Shown: positions 34,764-43,540, counted from the stretch's first letter. The stretch is DNA of 64,000 nucleotides from JBIOHP01 sp044449065 (GCA_044449065.1 JBIOHP010000002.1:124001-188000); one strand, 5' to 3'. Notes: generated by a model from the letters alone, not told the origin. Numbers and translations: made by a program.

Positions 34764-35223
34764 AGTCAATGAAATAGTTAGGAAAATATTTTTGAAAATC
34801 GAAGAAATAATTAAATATTTAAAATCTCGTTATACGGCTAATTTTCGTCAGGATTCACCTACTTATTGGAGAGTAGAGGTAATGACAACGGAAGGGCGAT
34901 CACAAGTTGTACATTTGATATACAAGAAAATAATTTTGGCGGGCCAAGATTTATCGAGGCTGATTGCTGAGAGTCCCATAGGACCTTTATACAAGCACTT
35001 CAATTATGAAACCATTTTGAGGAAAAACGCGGAATTAGATGTAGGGGCAATATGCATTGAAGATCTTAAAAATGAAGAAAATTTATTTGTTTCCTACTTG
35101 ACCCTCCGCTCAACTCATCTTGTGCCAACTGCTGATTATGAGGAGATACAAGAATTGATAGAGAAAACAGCTTTTGTCGCTGATCAATTAGAGAAAGAGA
35201 TTTATGCAAGAGACTATCACTGA
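34744..35223 (+). CDS. YbjN/secretion-chaperone-like protein, island gene 2
   Basis: Up to 159 residues with no membrane helix. The mixed alpha/beta pattern (helix KIFLKIEEIIKYLKS, strands RVEVMTT and VVHLIYKK, a long C-terminal helix YEEIQELIEKTAFVADQLEK) recalls the YbjN and type III secretion chaperone fold, which binds client proteins; this is a weak structural guess. The ATG at 34744 lies within the zinc-finger gene and lacks a ribosome site. TTG at 34792, with GGA ten bases upstream, is an alternative start. The overlap implies coupled translation with the zinc-finger protein. Confidence 0.6.
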   Translation: MVKVTFEVNEIVRKIFLKIEEIIKYLKSRYTANFRQDSPTYWRVEVMTTEGRSQVVHLIYKKIILAGQDLSRLIAESPIGPLYKHFNYETILRKNAELDVGAICIEDLKNEENLFVSYLTLRSTHLVPTADYEEIQELIEKTAFVADQLEKEIYARDYH

Positions 35224-35245
35224 ATTCTTATAAAAGGAGAATATC

Positions 35246-36262
35246 ATGTTTCGCTATCTTTATTTTTTCATTCGATTTCGTCAATATTTTAAAAATGACA
35301 AAGGATTATCCGAATTTGCAGACAGATGTCTGAACTGGTTAATCGAAAAATCTGCCATAAAAGCTGGAATTTATATAGAAAAAAACGAAGAACTCAAAGA
35401 TGAGAAAAAAAATCTAATTTTACGTAGTGAAGATATAAATAAAAAGGCAATGCTCGAAAATGATGATTTTTTCACTGTGAGAAAGAAATATCGTACACAA
35501 ACTTTTATTATTGGAGTAATAATAATCGCAGAAATGTTTTTAAATTACATTTCAACACTTATTTTCATCAACGGGGAAGATTTGATCTTCACCTTCATAC
35601 GATGGGGAATTGCAATTGTATTAACTGGTGGCGGAATTATTGTATCGGAGAAATTGATCGAATCAGTCTTGCCGATAACAAAAAAGGAAAAAAAAGATAT
35701 TCCAAACAGATCTACCCCAGTTATTATATTGTGGTCAATTTTACTCATAGGGGTTGAAATAGCCATAATGGGAGTTTCAGAAACTAGAGCAACCGATATT
35801 GAGGGTGGCCATACCGGTGGTGTGTTGTATTATGGGTTCATTATACTTTCAATGGTATTGCCTCTTATTGCAGGTGCGGCTCGATGGGATATTATGCATT
35901 ATTTAGATGCGTATAAAAATACACTCTTACATCGAAAAATTCAGGAGAGATTGCATAAAATAGAGACGATACTACGAAGAAATGAAGAACATAAGTTGCA
36001 ATATTTTAAAATTCAAAGTGTAGTATTCTGGGACATTTTCAGCGAATTTAAGACATTTAAAGAAAACTATGACAAGAAGAAAGGACTGAAAACCGAAGAT
36101 CTATCTTCTCATTTTGCCTGTAACAATGATACATTTCAACTCGAAGCCGATAAGAGATACGAGAAGGATCCTCGCACACATTCCGCAAGTCATATTCAAA
36201 AATTGACAATATCTGATAAATCTGTTGGAGATAAAATTGGACAATCAGCCTTTCAGGAATGA
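35246..36262 (+). CDS. Unrecognised four-helix membrane protein, island gene 3
   Basis: A 338-residue protein with a strong ribosome site (AAAGGAG) before the ATG. Residues 1-80 are charged and partly helical. Four membrane helices follow at about 86-108, 113-134, 157-177 and 192-212. A cytoplasmic C-terminal part of about 125 residues has a coiled-coil-like stretch (KIQERLHKIETILRRNEEHK). A 20-residue loop with EGGHTGGV lies between helices 3 and 4. I recognise no family. Its stop overlaps the ATG of the VWA-like gene by four bases, so the two products are probably made together and may form a complex. Confidence 0.72.
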   Translation: MFRYLYFFIRFRQYFKNDKGLSEFADRCLNWLIEKSAIKAGIYIEKNEELKDEKKNLILRSEDINKKAMLENDDFFTVRKKYRTQTFIIGVIIIAEMFLNYISTLIFINGEDLIFTFIRWGIAIVLTGGGIIVSEKLIESVLPITKKEKKDIPNRSTPVIILWSILLIGVEIAIMGVSETRATDIEGGHTGGVLYYGFIILSMVLPLIAGAARWDIMHYLDAYKNTLLHRKIQERLHKIETILRRNEEHKLQYFKIQSVVFWDIFSEFKTFKENYDKKKGLKTEDLSSHFACNNDTFQLEADKRYEKDPRTHSASHIQKLTISDKSVGDKIGQSAFQE

Positions 36263-37125
36263 GGTTTGAGAGATTTATGAGCAAGATAATAATTTGTTAC
36301 TTAGGTGTTTTGCTGATAGGCTTTTCCATCCTAAATATTGGATGCCAAACCAAGATTGATAGACGTTTGAATTGTATATGTTTGATTGATTACTCTGGCA
36401 GCCTGAGCGATGAAACGCTTCAGAGGTATATACACATTATTAGTTCTGATGTTTTGTCAAATTTGAACATCAAGGACCGTTTAATAGTTTTGCCAATCGA
36501 TGAAGGAGCAAAGACAGAAGCTGTTAAACTAGTCTATGAGGATTTCTCTGAAAAAAAATATTCTAAAACATCGGATGGATTCACACACGCTAGCGATAGC
36601 ACAATGAAGCGATTTCATGATTATCTTGAGCAATTAAAACCTCAACTTATGATCCAATTGGATTCACAAAAAGTCGTTCGCAGTAAATTCACATACTTTA
36701 CTGATATAATGGCAGCATTGGAACAGTCAGAAGGGTTATTGGAAACAAATGAAGAAGATAATTTTACAACGATTTTCAACAGATTTATTACCGGGCGCAA
36801 TAAATTGGTTTCCGAAAATGTAATCATCCTTTTTTCAGATATGATTCATGAATCAAGTGAGTATAATTTTAATAAACCCAACGGCTGCGATTCCAAAGAG
36901 GCAAGCTCAATTATTAACAATCTCGTCCAAAATAAAAGAATGCCAAACTTGAAGGGAAGTAAGATATTTGTTGATGGACGAACTGGACATTCGAATCGTA
37001 TGGTCGAAAACATACGATCATTTTGGAGCAAGTACTTTAAAGAATCTCATGCAGACCTCATTGCTTATGATTTCGATATTGGCAATCAAATTGTTTCATT
37101 TTTAAATAATCAACGAGTTAAATAA
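36259..37125 (+). CDS. VWA-like putative lipoprotein, island gene 4
   Basis: A 288-residue protein. An N-terminal hydrophobic segment (YLGVLLIGFSILNIGC) ends at Cys29, resembling a lipoprotein signal although Asn at -3 is unusual. A von Willebrand A-like domain follows: the metal-site motif DYSGS (44-48, DxSxS type) and a later strand VIILFSDM carrying the next acidic residue. Such domains bind a partner through a divalent metal. The start at 36259 overlaps the upstream stop (ATGA); ATG at 36277 is an alternative. With the four-helix membrane protein it suggests a membrane-anchored complex of unknown purpose. Confidence 0.72.
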   Translation: MRFERFMSKIIICYLGVLLIGFSILNIGCQTKIDRRLNCICLIDYSGSLSDETLQRYIHIISSDVLSNLNIKDRLIVLPIDEGAKTEAVKLVYEDFSEKKYSKTSDGFTHASDSTMKRFHDYLEQLKPQLMIQLDSQKVVRSKFTYFTDIMAALEQSEGLLETNEEDNFTTIFNRFITGRNKLVSENVIILFSDMIHESSEYNFNKPNGCDSKEASSIINNLVQNKRMPNLKGSKIFVDGRTGHSNRMVENIRSFWSKYFKESHADLIAYDFDIGNQIVSFLNNQRVK

Positions 37126-37483
37126 GTTTTACGTAAAAGTGTGGAAAATAGATTGAACGTTTTGATTTTTTGTAAAAATAGATTATTCCGAAATAGCCCA
37201 TTTAATCATAACTTGAGCTCTCTACTATATGAAATCATACTTCAAATGCAATCTATTTTTTTACCCCATTAGTAACAGCATTGCAAAAATAGAAAAGGGG
37301 AGTGGATCGACATCAACCAAATTCATTAAGAATTATTGATCGATGCATTGCAACAATAGTTTAATATACCGAAAGTAAGCAATCCCGTCACATTCAAGGA
37401 AATATAGAGGCCGACTCCATCTCGTTTTCAAGAACTTCGGGCGATACAATCTCTTTTTAATCGCCTTTCCTCTTGCACTTTCT
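37126..37483. other. Gene-free interval within the island
   Basis: This 358-bp AT-rich stretch has no supported gene on either strand. From 37379 to 37483 the frame of the following membrane protein is open and hydrophobic, so its real N-terminus may extend into this interval. No convincing terminator follows the VWA-like gene. Confidence 0.5.
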
Positions 37484-38206
37484 GTGGGTATCCTCAAAAT
37501 ATTCTTTCATTACCAGGGATGGGAGCCATTTGTTTTTTCACTTTCTCCATTTTTTACGAGCGTTTTAACTGGTATTGTTTTTTTGATAGGATTCATTCTT
37601 GCGGGGGTAATGACGGATTATAAAGAATCTGAAAAAATACCGGGCGAGATCTTGACTAGTCTCCAGACTATCTGGCTCGAGACATCGTTAATACACAAGA
37701 AAAATCCGCCAGCGGCGATGTCCTTGCGCAAGAAAGTTGTGGAATTTACAGCAATCCTGCAAACTGATTTTCTCGTGCGACGGGAAGAACGAACAGCCTT
37801 CCAGTTGCTCGACTCATTCTCCGAAGAATTTGAACTATTATACGATACTCTTCCACCCCCCTTTCTAGTCCGGTTAAAAAATGAACAAGCTGCTCTAAGG
37901 AAACTTCTTGTGCGAATCAAGGTCATACGCGATACGCACTTCTCTCACAACGTATATTTCGTAATCAAAAGTACGGCTGCTGGATTCGTTACCGGATTGC
38001 TTCTGTTAAAAATGGAACCGTTCGCGGAAGGTATATTTTTTCTCTGTCTATATGTTTATATGTTAGTTTCCGTTATTATATTAATTAGGGATATGGATGA
38101 TCCGTTTGAATATTCGGATAACATTGAAAAAATTGATGAAATTGATTTTAAGATACTGTTTGACTATGCACAGAATTTAGGTAACAAAATAGCGTTCGAT
38201 GACTGA
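37484..38206 (+). CDS. Bestrophin-like membrane protein, island gene 5 (start uncertain)
   Basis: From GTG at 37484 the product is 240 residues. Two helices lie near the N-terminus (FFTSVLTGIVFLIGFILAGV), followed by a charged cytoplasmic part, then a second helix pair (YFVIKSTAAGFVTGLLLL, FLCLYVYMLVSVIILI) and the motif DMDDPFEYSD, close to the DLDNPF-type segment of bestrophin-like proteins. A chloride-channel-like role is possible but not shown. The GTG lacks a ribosome site, and the frame is open upstream to a TAA at 37376, encoding a helix (LFLIAFPLALSVGIL) with no ATG, GTG or TTG. Either the start is non-standard or the 5' end is damaged. Confidence 0.6.
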   Translation: MGILKIFFHYQGWEPFVFSLSPFFTSVLTGIVFLIGFILAGVMTDYKESEKIPGEILTSLQTIWLETSLIHKKNPPAAMSLRKKVVEFTAILQTDFLVRREERTAFQLLDSFSEEFELLYDTLPPPFLVRLKNEQAALRKLLVRIKVIRDTHFSHNVYFVIKSTAAGFVTGLLLLKMEPFAEGIFFLCLYVYMLVSVIILIRDMDDPFEYSDNIEKIDEIDFKILFDYAQNLGNKIAFDD

Positions 38207-38283
38207 CCGGTAATTCACTAATGTATAGCAAACAATGATGTGATTTCTTCATTCCTCCTCGATAAGGAATTTTAATCTAAGTA

Positions 38284-38997
38284 ATGCGAGAAATAATAGA
38301 TGGACTCAAAGAAGGATTTCAATTTACAGTAACTTTCCACCCACACCTTGAGTTAGATAAAGTGCTTCTCGGTACTTCTGGATTATCGAATTTTCTAATT
38401 CTGATGACATTAGGCGGTTTGATAGCGGCTATTTATTTTTCAGTTGAACAATCGAAAATTATTGAAAGCGTTCCATTCGGAAAGCCGGGCTTTGTGACTG
38501 CACTTGCATGTCTTGCGTTAGCGTGGTCCGGTTTAGCCTCTATCGCTTTGACTTTTTTTTACATCATAGGTTCACTCACTGGTTGTTTAATAGGAGTCCG
38601 CAATGGCACGCTGCTCCGCAGGAATATCTTCTTTGGGGTTTCGATGCTCGCTGGTATTTTTATAGGAGGAATCCTCATCGTTTTAGCACCAATAAATTTA
38701 GGAAAAACGGTCCAGCTTATCATACTTTGTTGGCTTGCGTGGGATATGGTACAAGAAGGGCTTCGAACAATTAATATGGAACGTTTTTATCATCTCTATA
38801 TATTCTTGATGATAGGAGGAGCCATTTCGCTGGTTTTTTTTGACCCAAAAATTTATTGCCTACTGATCGTTAAGGCATCAGAGACAACTTCGATGCGAAT
38901 TGTTTATACCGATGGCTTCAAGAACCTGATGATTGCTTTTTCCTATACTCCAATTTTAGGTTGGGTTATCGGATTTTGGAACGAAAAACCATATTGA
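38284..38997 (+). CDS. Unrecognised polytopic membrane protein, island gene 6
   Basis: A 237-residue protein with about six hydrophobic helices (for example NFLILMTLGGLIAAIYF, ALACLALAWSGLASIALTFF, FFGVSMLAGIFIGGILIVLA, YHLYIFLMIGGAISLVF). No family or catalytic motif is recognised. It reads in the same direction as the bestrophin-like gene, 77 bp downstream, and is followed by a strong terminator at 39178-39212. It closes the AT-rich island and may be part of the same unit or an independent cargo gene. Confidence 0.68.
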   Translation: MREIIDGLKEGFQFTVTFHPHLELDKVLLGTSGLSNFLILMTLGGLIAAIYFSVEQSKIIESVPFGKPGFVTALACLALAWSGLASIALTFFYIIGSLTGCLIGVRNGTLLRRNIFFGVSMLAGIFIGGILIVLAPINLGKTVQLIILCWLAWDMVQEGLRTINMERFYHLYIFLMIGGAISLVFFDPKIYCLLIVKASETTSMRIVYTDGFKNLMIAFSYTPILGWVIGFWNEKPY

Positions 38998-39177
38998 GTA
39001 CATTTTTTCATTCTTTTTTTAAACAAATTTGTTCGGAAATTAGATGGTAACGATAATTATTTCAAAATTTTTTATCCTTGACAATCTGTACTTTTTCCCA
39101 AGGGAAAAACCTGCCTGCCCAAATTTGTTTGACTTTCCCCCTAAAATTTCGTAATTTTTGATACTTTTTAACATCAA

Positions 39178-39212
39178 ACGCCCTGAAAACAACTAATGAC
39201 AGGGCGTTTTTT
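39178..39212 (+). terminator. Rho-independent terminator ending the island
   Basis: ACGCCCTG (39178-39185) pairs perfectly with CAGGGCGT (39200-39207), followed by a run of T to 39212. It reads rightward, 180 bp after the last island gene. The 38998-39177 stretch before it is AT-rich and carries no gene. Confidence 0.75.
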
Positions 39213-39285
39213 CTATTAAAGAATTTTGCTATCGGTCAATGGAAACGTTCCGATGACTGTACTCTACCTCCCCTCGCTCCGCGTC

Positions 39286-39309
39286 TCCCCTCCTCAATCG
39301 AGGAGGGGA
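39286..39309. repeat. GGGGAGG-type hairpin, family C
   Basis: A perfect 10-bp inverted pair TCCCCTCCTC/GAGGAGGGGA surrounds an AATC loop, in a C-rich stretch before the acyl-CoA dehydrogenase gene. A similar hairpin lies at 40598-40623, and looser relatives at 42290-42300 and 55389-55430, so this looks like a dispersed intergenic repeat type. Confidence 0.5.
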
Positions 39310-39406
39310 AACCAGCAGAGAGGTGTGGTCGGAATCAAAAGAGAGCGTTTCATAAAGACCATAATATTCATAGTTAACCGTTTAACATTATTGGAAGACC
39401 TCCCGG

Positions 39407-40576
39407 ATGACGAAATTTCAAGGCGTCGATTATTACAGTCTCGATGACAATCTGAGCGAAGATGAAATTTTAGTTCGGAACACCGTTCGCGAATTTGTCG
39501 ACGACAATGTCCTGCCGGTCATTGAAAAGCAGTATCGCGCCGGCGCCTTTCCCATGAACCTGATCCCCACAATGGGCGAGCTTGGGATGTTCGGCTCCAC
39601 CCTGCCCGCGAAGTACGGCTGCGCCGAAATGAACAACGTCGCCTACGGCCTGGTGATGCAGGAGCTGGAGCGCGGCGATAGCGGCGTGCGCAGTTTCGCC
39701 TCGGTGCAAAGCGCGCTCGTGATGTATCCCATTTTCACCTTCGGATCGGAACAGCAGAAAGATTACTGGCTGCCGAAACTCGCCACGGGCGAAAAAATCG
39801 GCTGCTTCGGATTGACCGAACCCGATTACGGCTCTAACCCCGGCGGCATGATCACGCGAGCCGAAGAAAAAAGCGACGGCTACCTCCTCAACGGCGCGAA
39901 GATGTGGATCACCAACGGCACACTTGCGGATGTCGCGGTTGTCTGGGCAAAACTCAACGGCGTCGTGCACGGCTTCCTCGTAGAAAAAGGCACCAAAGGA
40001 TTTTTAGCTCCCGAAATGACAGGCAAACACTCGCTCCGCGCTTCGGTGACATCGGAATTGATTTTCCAGGATTGCCTCATTCCCAAATCAAACATTTTCC
40101 CCAAGACAGAAGGATTGAAAGCGCCGCTCATGTGCCTGAACCAGGCGCGGTACGGTATCGCATGGGGAGTAATCGGTTCGGCGATGGCATGTTACGACTC
40201 TGCATTGAACTATGCCAAGTCGCGCATACAATTTGGGAAACCGATAGCGGCATTCCAGATCACGCAGGAAAAACTCGTTCAGATGATATCCGAAATAACG
40301 AAAGCGCAGCTCCTTTGCCTGCAACTTGGGAGATTGAAAGATAAAGGGAAACTCCGGTTCCAGCAGGTATCGATGGCGAAACGGAACAACGTTCACCAGG
40401 CGCTGGAGATCGCGCGCGTGGCGCGGGAAATTTTAGGGGCGAACGGCATCCTCGACGAGTATCCCGTCATGCGCCACATGGCAAACCTCGAATCGGTAAA
40501 GACGTACGAGGGCACGCACGAGATGCACACGTTAATCATCGGCGAAGACATCACCGGTATCCCGGCGTTTATGTAA
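39407..40576 (+). CDS. Acyl-CoA dehydrogenase, glutaryl-CoA dehydrogenase-like
   Basis: A 389-residue flavoenzyme. GCFGLTEPDYGSNPGGM is the FAD/substrate loop, WITNGTLADVAVVWAK follows, RYGIAWGVIGSAM and RIQFGKPIAAFQ mark the C-terminal helical domain, and YEGTHEMHTLIIGEDITG holds the catalytic glutamate in the position used by glutaryl-CoA dehydrogenases. It probably oxidises, and may decarboxylate, glutaryl-CoA from lysine or aromatic breakdown; a broader acyl-CoA substrate is possible. It has higher GC than the island before it and stands between two family C repeats, apparently as its own unit. Confidence 0.9.
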   Translation: MTKFQGVDYYSLDDNLSEDEILVRNTVREFVDDNVLPVIEKQYRAGAFPMNLIPTMGELGMFGSTLPAKYGCAEMNNVAYGLVMQELERGDSGVRSFASVQSALVMYPIFTFGSEQQKDYWLPKLATGEKIGCFGLTEPDYGSNPGGMITRAEEKSDGYLLNGAKMWITNGTLADVAVVWAKLNGVVHGFLVEKGTKGFLAPEMTGKHSLRASVTSELIFQDCLIPKSNIFPKTEGLKAPLMCLNQARYGIAWGVIGSAMACYDSALNYAKSRIQFGKPIAAFQITQEKLVQMISEITKAQLLCLQLGRLKDKGKLRFQQVSMAKRNNVHQALEIARVAREILGANGILDEYPVMRHMANLESVKTYEGTHEMHTLIIGEDITGIPAFM

Positions 40577-40597
40577 ACGTTTCCCCTCCGAAGGACG

Positions 40598-40623
40598 TAT
40601 CCCCTCCTGCGAGGGAGGGGATA
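40598..40623. repeat. GGGGAGG-type hairpin, family C
   Basis: TATCCCCTCC (40598-40607) pairs with GGAGGGGATA (40614-40623). It begins 22 bp after the acyl-CoA dehydrogenase stop and could work as its transcript-end hairpin, although no T run follows. Confidence 0.5.
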
Positions 40624-40698
40624 AAGGGGTGGGCTTTCATCGGGGACTTAGAGGGTTTATAAAAGTGTTTTCTCATTATAATATTATCCAAAACCAAT

Positions 40699-42165
40699 AT
40701 GCCAATCAAAAAATTTTTAGGTGAAGCGATCACGTTCGACGACGTCCTCCTAGTTCCAAGGGAATCGTCGGTGCTTCCGCGCGACGTCGATATCAGCACG
40801 AAGCTTTCAAGAAATATCCGGCTGAACATCCCGCTGGTATCCTCGGCAATGGATACCGTAACGGAAGCGCGGCTGGCAATCGCCATGGCGCGGGAAGGCG
40901 GCATCGGCGTCCTCCATAAAAACATGTCGATTGATCATCAGAGCGCTCAGGTGGATCAGGTAAAACGTTCTGAAAGCGGTATGATCTCCAATCCCACTAC
41001 CATGAAGCCCACGCAGACGGTCGGGGATGCACAGCAGATGATGGGCCATTATCAGATCTCCGGCATCCCGATTGTCAATGACGACGGCAAACTCGTCGGA
41101 ATCATCACAAACAGGGACCTCCGGTTCGATCCCGATGAAACGCTCCCGATCTCAAAACTCATGACGAGCAAAAACCTCGTTACGGCTCCGGTGGGAACCT
41201 CGTTGGCGGAAGCCGAGCACCTTCTGCAAAAACATAAAATCGAAAAACTCCTCATCGTCGATAAAAAAGGAAAATTGCAGGGGTTGATCACCTTCAAGGA
41301 CATTCAGAAGAAGAAGAGTTTTCCAAACGCCTGCAAAGATACGCGCGGCAGGTTGCGGGTTGGAGCGGGAGTCGGCGTGACCGTTGATACGATGGAACGG
41401 GTAGACGCGCTCATCAAAGCTGGCGTCGACGTCGTCATTGTCGATACCGCCCACGGACATTCGCGCGGCGTAATCGATATGATTAAAAAAATCAAGCGCA
41501 AATATCCCGATAACGAACTCATCGCCGGCAACGTTGGGACCGGCGAAGCCACCCGCGCACTCATTGCTGCCGGCGTTGATGCGATTAAAGTCGGTATCGG
41601 TCCCGGTTCGATTTGCACGACGAGAATTGTCGCTGGAGTCGGCATCCCCCAGATCACGGCTGTGTACGATTGCGCGAAAGCAGCGGCGCGTTCGGGCGTT
41701 CCCGTGATTGCCGATGGCGGGATTAAACAAACAGGAGATATTCCCAAAGCGATCGCGGCGGGCGCTGATTCTGTAATGATCGGCAGTCTCTTCGCCGGAG
41801 TGGATGAAAGCCCCGGAGAAAAAGTGCTGCTCGAAGGCAGAGGTTATAAAACGTATCGCGGCATGGGTTCTATTGAAGCGATGAAAAAAGGAAGCAGCGA
41901 CCGGTATTTCCAGGATGTTGAGGATGAGCTCCCCAAACTCGTGCCCGAAGGCATCGAAGGGCTTGTGCCCTACAAAGGTCCCCTGGCGGATACTATATTT
42001 CAAATGGTCGGGGGGTTGCGCGCTGCGATGGGTTACTGCGGGTGTCCGTCTATCGCCGACATGAAAACCAAAACGCAGTTTGTAAAGATATCCGAAGCGG
42101 GTTTGCGCGAAAGCCACCCGCACGACGTAGTGATATCCAAAGAAGCGCCGAACTATCACAGATAG
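40699..42165 (+). CDS. guaB: IMP dehydrogenase
   Basis: A 488-residue TIM-barrel enzyme that oxidises IMP to XMP, the committed step of GMP synthesis. The N-terminal TFDDVLLVPRESSVLP, two CBS domains at about 95-205 (MKPTQTVGDAQ, ITNRDLRF), the catalytic Cys306 in GPGSICTTR, DGGIKQTGD and the flap RGMGSIEAMKKGS are all present. Length and order are standard. It has its own promoter region, preceded by a family C hairpin and followed by a 290-bp repeat-containing gap. Confidence 0.97.
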   Translation: MPIKKFLGEAITFDDVLLVPRESSVLPRDVDISTKLSRNIRLNIPLVSSAMDTVTEARLAIAMAREGGIGVLHKNMSIDHQSAQVDQVKRSESGMISNPTTMKPTQTVGDAQQMMGHYQISGIPIVNDDGKLVGIITNRDLRFDPDETLPISKLMTSKNLVTAPVGTSLAEAEHLLQKHKIEKLLIVDKKGKLQGLITFKDIQKKKSFPNACKDTRGRLRVGAGVGVTVDTMERVDALIKAGVDVVIVDTAHGHSRGVIDMIKKIKRKYPDNELIAGNVGTGEATRALIAAGVDAIKVGIGPGSICTTRIVAGVGIPQITAVYDCAKAAARSGVPVIADGGIKQTGDIPKAIAAGADSVMIGSLFAGVDESPGEKVLLEGRGYKTYRGMGSIEAMKKGSSDRYFQDVEDELPKLVPEGIEGLVPYKGPLADTIFQMVGGLRAAMGYCGCPSIADMKTKTQFVKISEAGLRESHPHDVVISKEAPNYHR

Positions 42166-42181
42166 ATTTTCGGTAATAATA

Positions 42182-42349
42182 TTGACCTCACCCTAACAAA
42201 CATCAAGGGTAAGGGATGCAGTATTTTCTCTTTGACCTCACCCTAAGAAACATCAAGGTTCAGGGAACTGATACTTACTTCCTCTCCCGGTGGGAGAGGG
42301 AAATTATAATATGATCTTATAGGAAAAACCTTACCGGGGTGAGGTCAAT
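42182..42349. repeat. Intergenic repeat with direct and inverted GACCTCACC units
   Basis: TTGACCTCACCCTAA begins at 42182 and again at 42232, each followed by AAACATCAAGG, a 27-bp direct repeat with one or two differences. The inverse GGTGAGGTCAA closes the element at 42338-42348. Between lies a hairpin CCTCTCCC/GGGAGAGG. This mosaic resembles a dispersed intergenic repeat built by partial duplication. Confidence 0.6.
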
Positions 42350-42454
42350 TAAACATCATCTTAGAAAATTTCGTAGGTGCCACATTACTGATGGGTTAAG
42401 AAAATCAATCTTATGAACAAAATTCAATTTCGATAACAAATTTAAAATTATAGA

Positions 42455-43525
42455 GTGTCATCAATTCGTCTCCAAAAACTTCGCAAGATCCTTGATCAAC
42501 TTGATCTTGACGCGTTCCTGATAACCTTTCCGCCGCATTTGCGGTATATAAGCGGGTTCTCCGGTTCATCAGGATTGGCTGTGGTGAAAAAAAACTCTGC
42601 ATGGATCTTCACCGACGGTAGGTATACCCAGCAGATACGGGAGGAAACACTCGGTTGGAAAGTCCACATCGCCGGCGGCAGTTTGTTCGAGGAGCTGAAA
42701 AAGACCTCCTCCCTCCTCGCTTTAATGCGGGTCGGGATCGACGGCAATACGATGATGCTTACGGAATTCCACCAGTTGAAGAAAATCTTTCCGCGCGTGA
42801 AATTCATCCCGAAAGTTGATACCATAGAGCAAATCACGGCGGTGAAAGATATTGGAGAGATCGAAAATATCAGATCAGCAGTACGCATCACGGATAAGGT
42901 CTTCAAAGATTTGCTCCCGATGGTGAAACCGGGCGTGAGCGAGCTTGATCTCTCGGCGGAAATTTCCTACCGCCACCGCAAGTATGGCGCAGAAGGCGAC
43001 GCCTTTGAACCGATCGTTGCCAGCGGCAAGCGGAGCGCACTTCCACACGGAAAAGCGTCGTCAAAAAAAATCAGAAAAGGCGAACTGCTCACGCTCGATT
43101 TTGGCTGTACCTATAACGGATATCACAGCGATATGACGCGCACAATAGTTGTGGGAAAACCGACATCTGAAATGAAAGATATTTATGATGCGGTTCTAAC
43201 GGCACAGATGCTTGCGATTGAAGCGGCAAAAGACGGAATCAAATCGCGCGACCTTGACGGTGTAGCGCGATACTCTATAAAAACGGCGGGGTATGATAAA
43301 TATTTCCGGCATTCACTGGGGCACGGCGTAGGGTTGCAGATTCATGAATCACCGCGGATATCAATGCAAAGCAAAGCGGTAATCGAGAAGGGAAATGTCG
43401 TCACGATTGAACCGGGTATCTATATACCGCAATTCGGGGGAGTTCGTATTGAAGATATCTTAGTCATTACGAACGATGGTTCCGAAAACCTGACCCGCTC
43501 CCCTAAACATCTCATAATCGTATAA
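42455..43525 (+). CDS. M24 family aminopeptidase (Xaa-Pro aminopeptidase-like)
   Basis: A 356-residue protein with a GTG start. The N-terminal creatinase-like domain (LRYISGFSGSSG, FTDGRYTQQ) is followed by a pita-bread metallopeptidase domain with the five metal ligands visible: LDFGC, GYHSDMTR, HSLGHGVGLQIHE, TIEPGIY and GVRIED. It removes N-terminal residues next to proline from peptides in the cytoplasm. Length and order are normal for PepP/PepQ-like enzymes. It is 16 bp upstream of a glycosyltransferase gene, so these may be co-transcribed. Confidence 0.92.
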   Translation: MSSIRLQKLRKILDQLDLDAFLITFPPHLRYISGFSGSSGLAVVKKNSAWIFTDGRYTQQIREETLGWKVHIAGGSLFEELKKTSSLLALMRVGIDGNTMMLTEFHQLKKIFPRVKFIPKVDTIEQITAVKDIGEIENIRSAVRITDKVFKDLLPMVKPGVSELDLSAEISYRHRKYGAEGDAFEPIVASGKRSALPHGKASSKKIRKGELLTLDFGCTYNGYHSDMTRTIVVGKPTSEMKDIYDAVLTAQMLAIEAAKDGIKSRDLDGVARYSIKTAGYDKYFRHSLGHGVGLQIHESPRISMQSKAVIEKGNVVTIEPGIYIPQFGGVRIEDILVITNDGSENLTRSPKHLIIV

Positions 43526-43540
43526 GGTCGACCTGCCGGA

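Noticed and set aside
39470..39970. A 166-codon frame antisense to the acyl-CoA dehydrogenase
   Set aside because: It is a high-GC shadow frame opposite a well-supported gene.
41152..42159. A 335-codon frame antisense to guaB
   Set aside because: It lies wholly opposite guaB and is an expected mirror of its codon use; no motif, start signal or operon context supports it.
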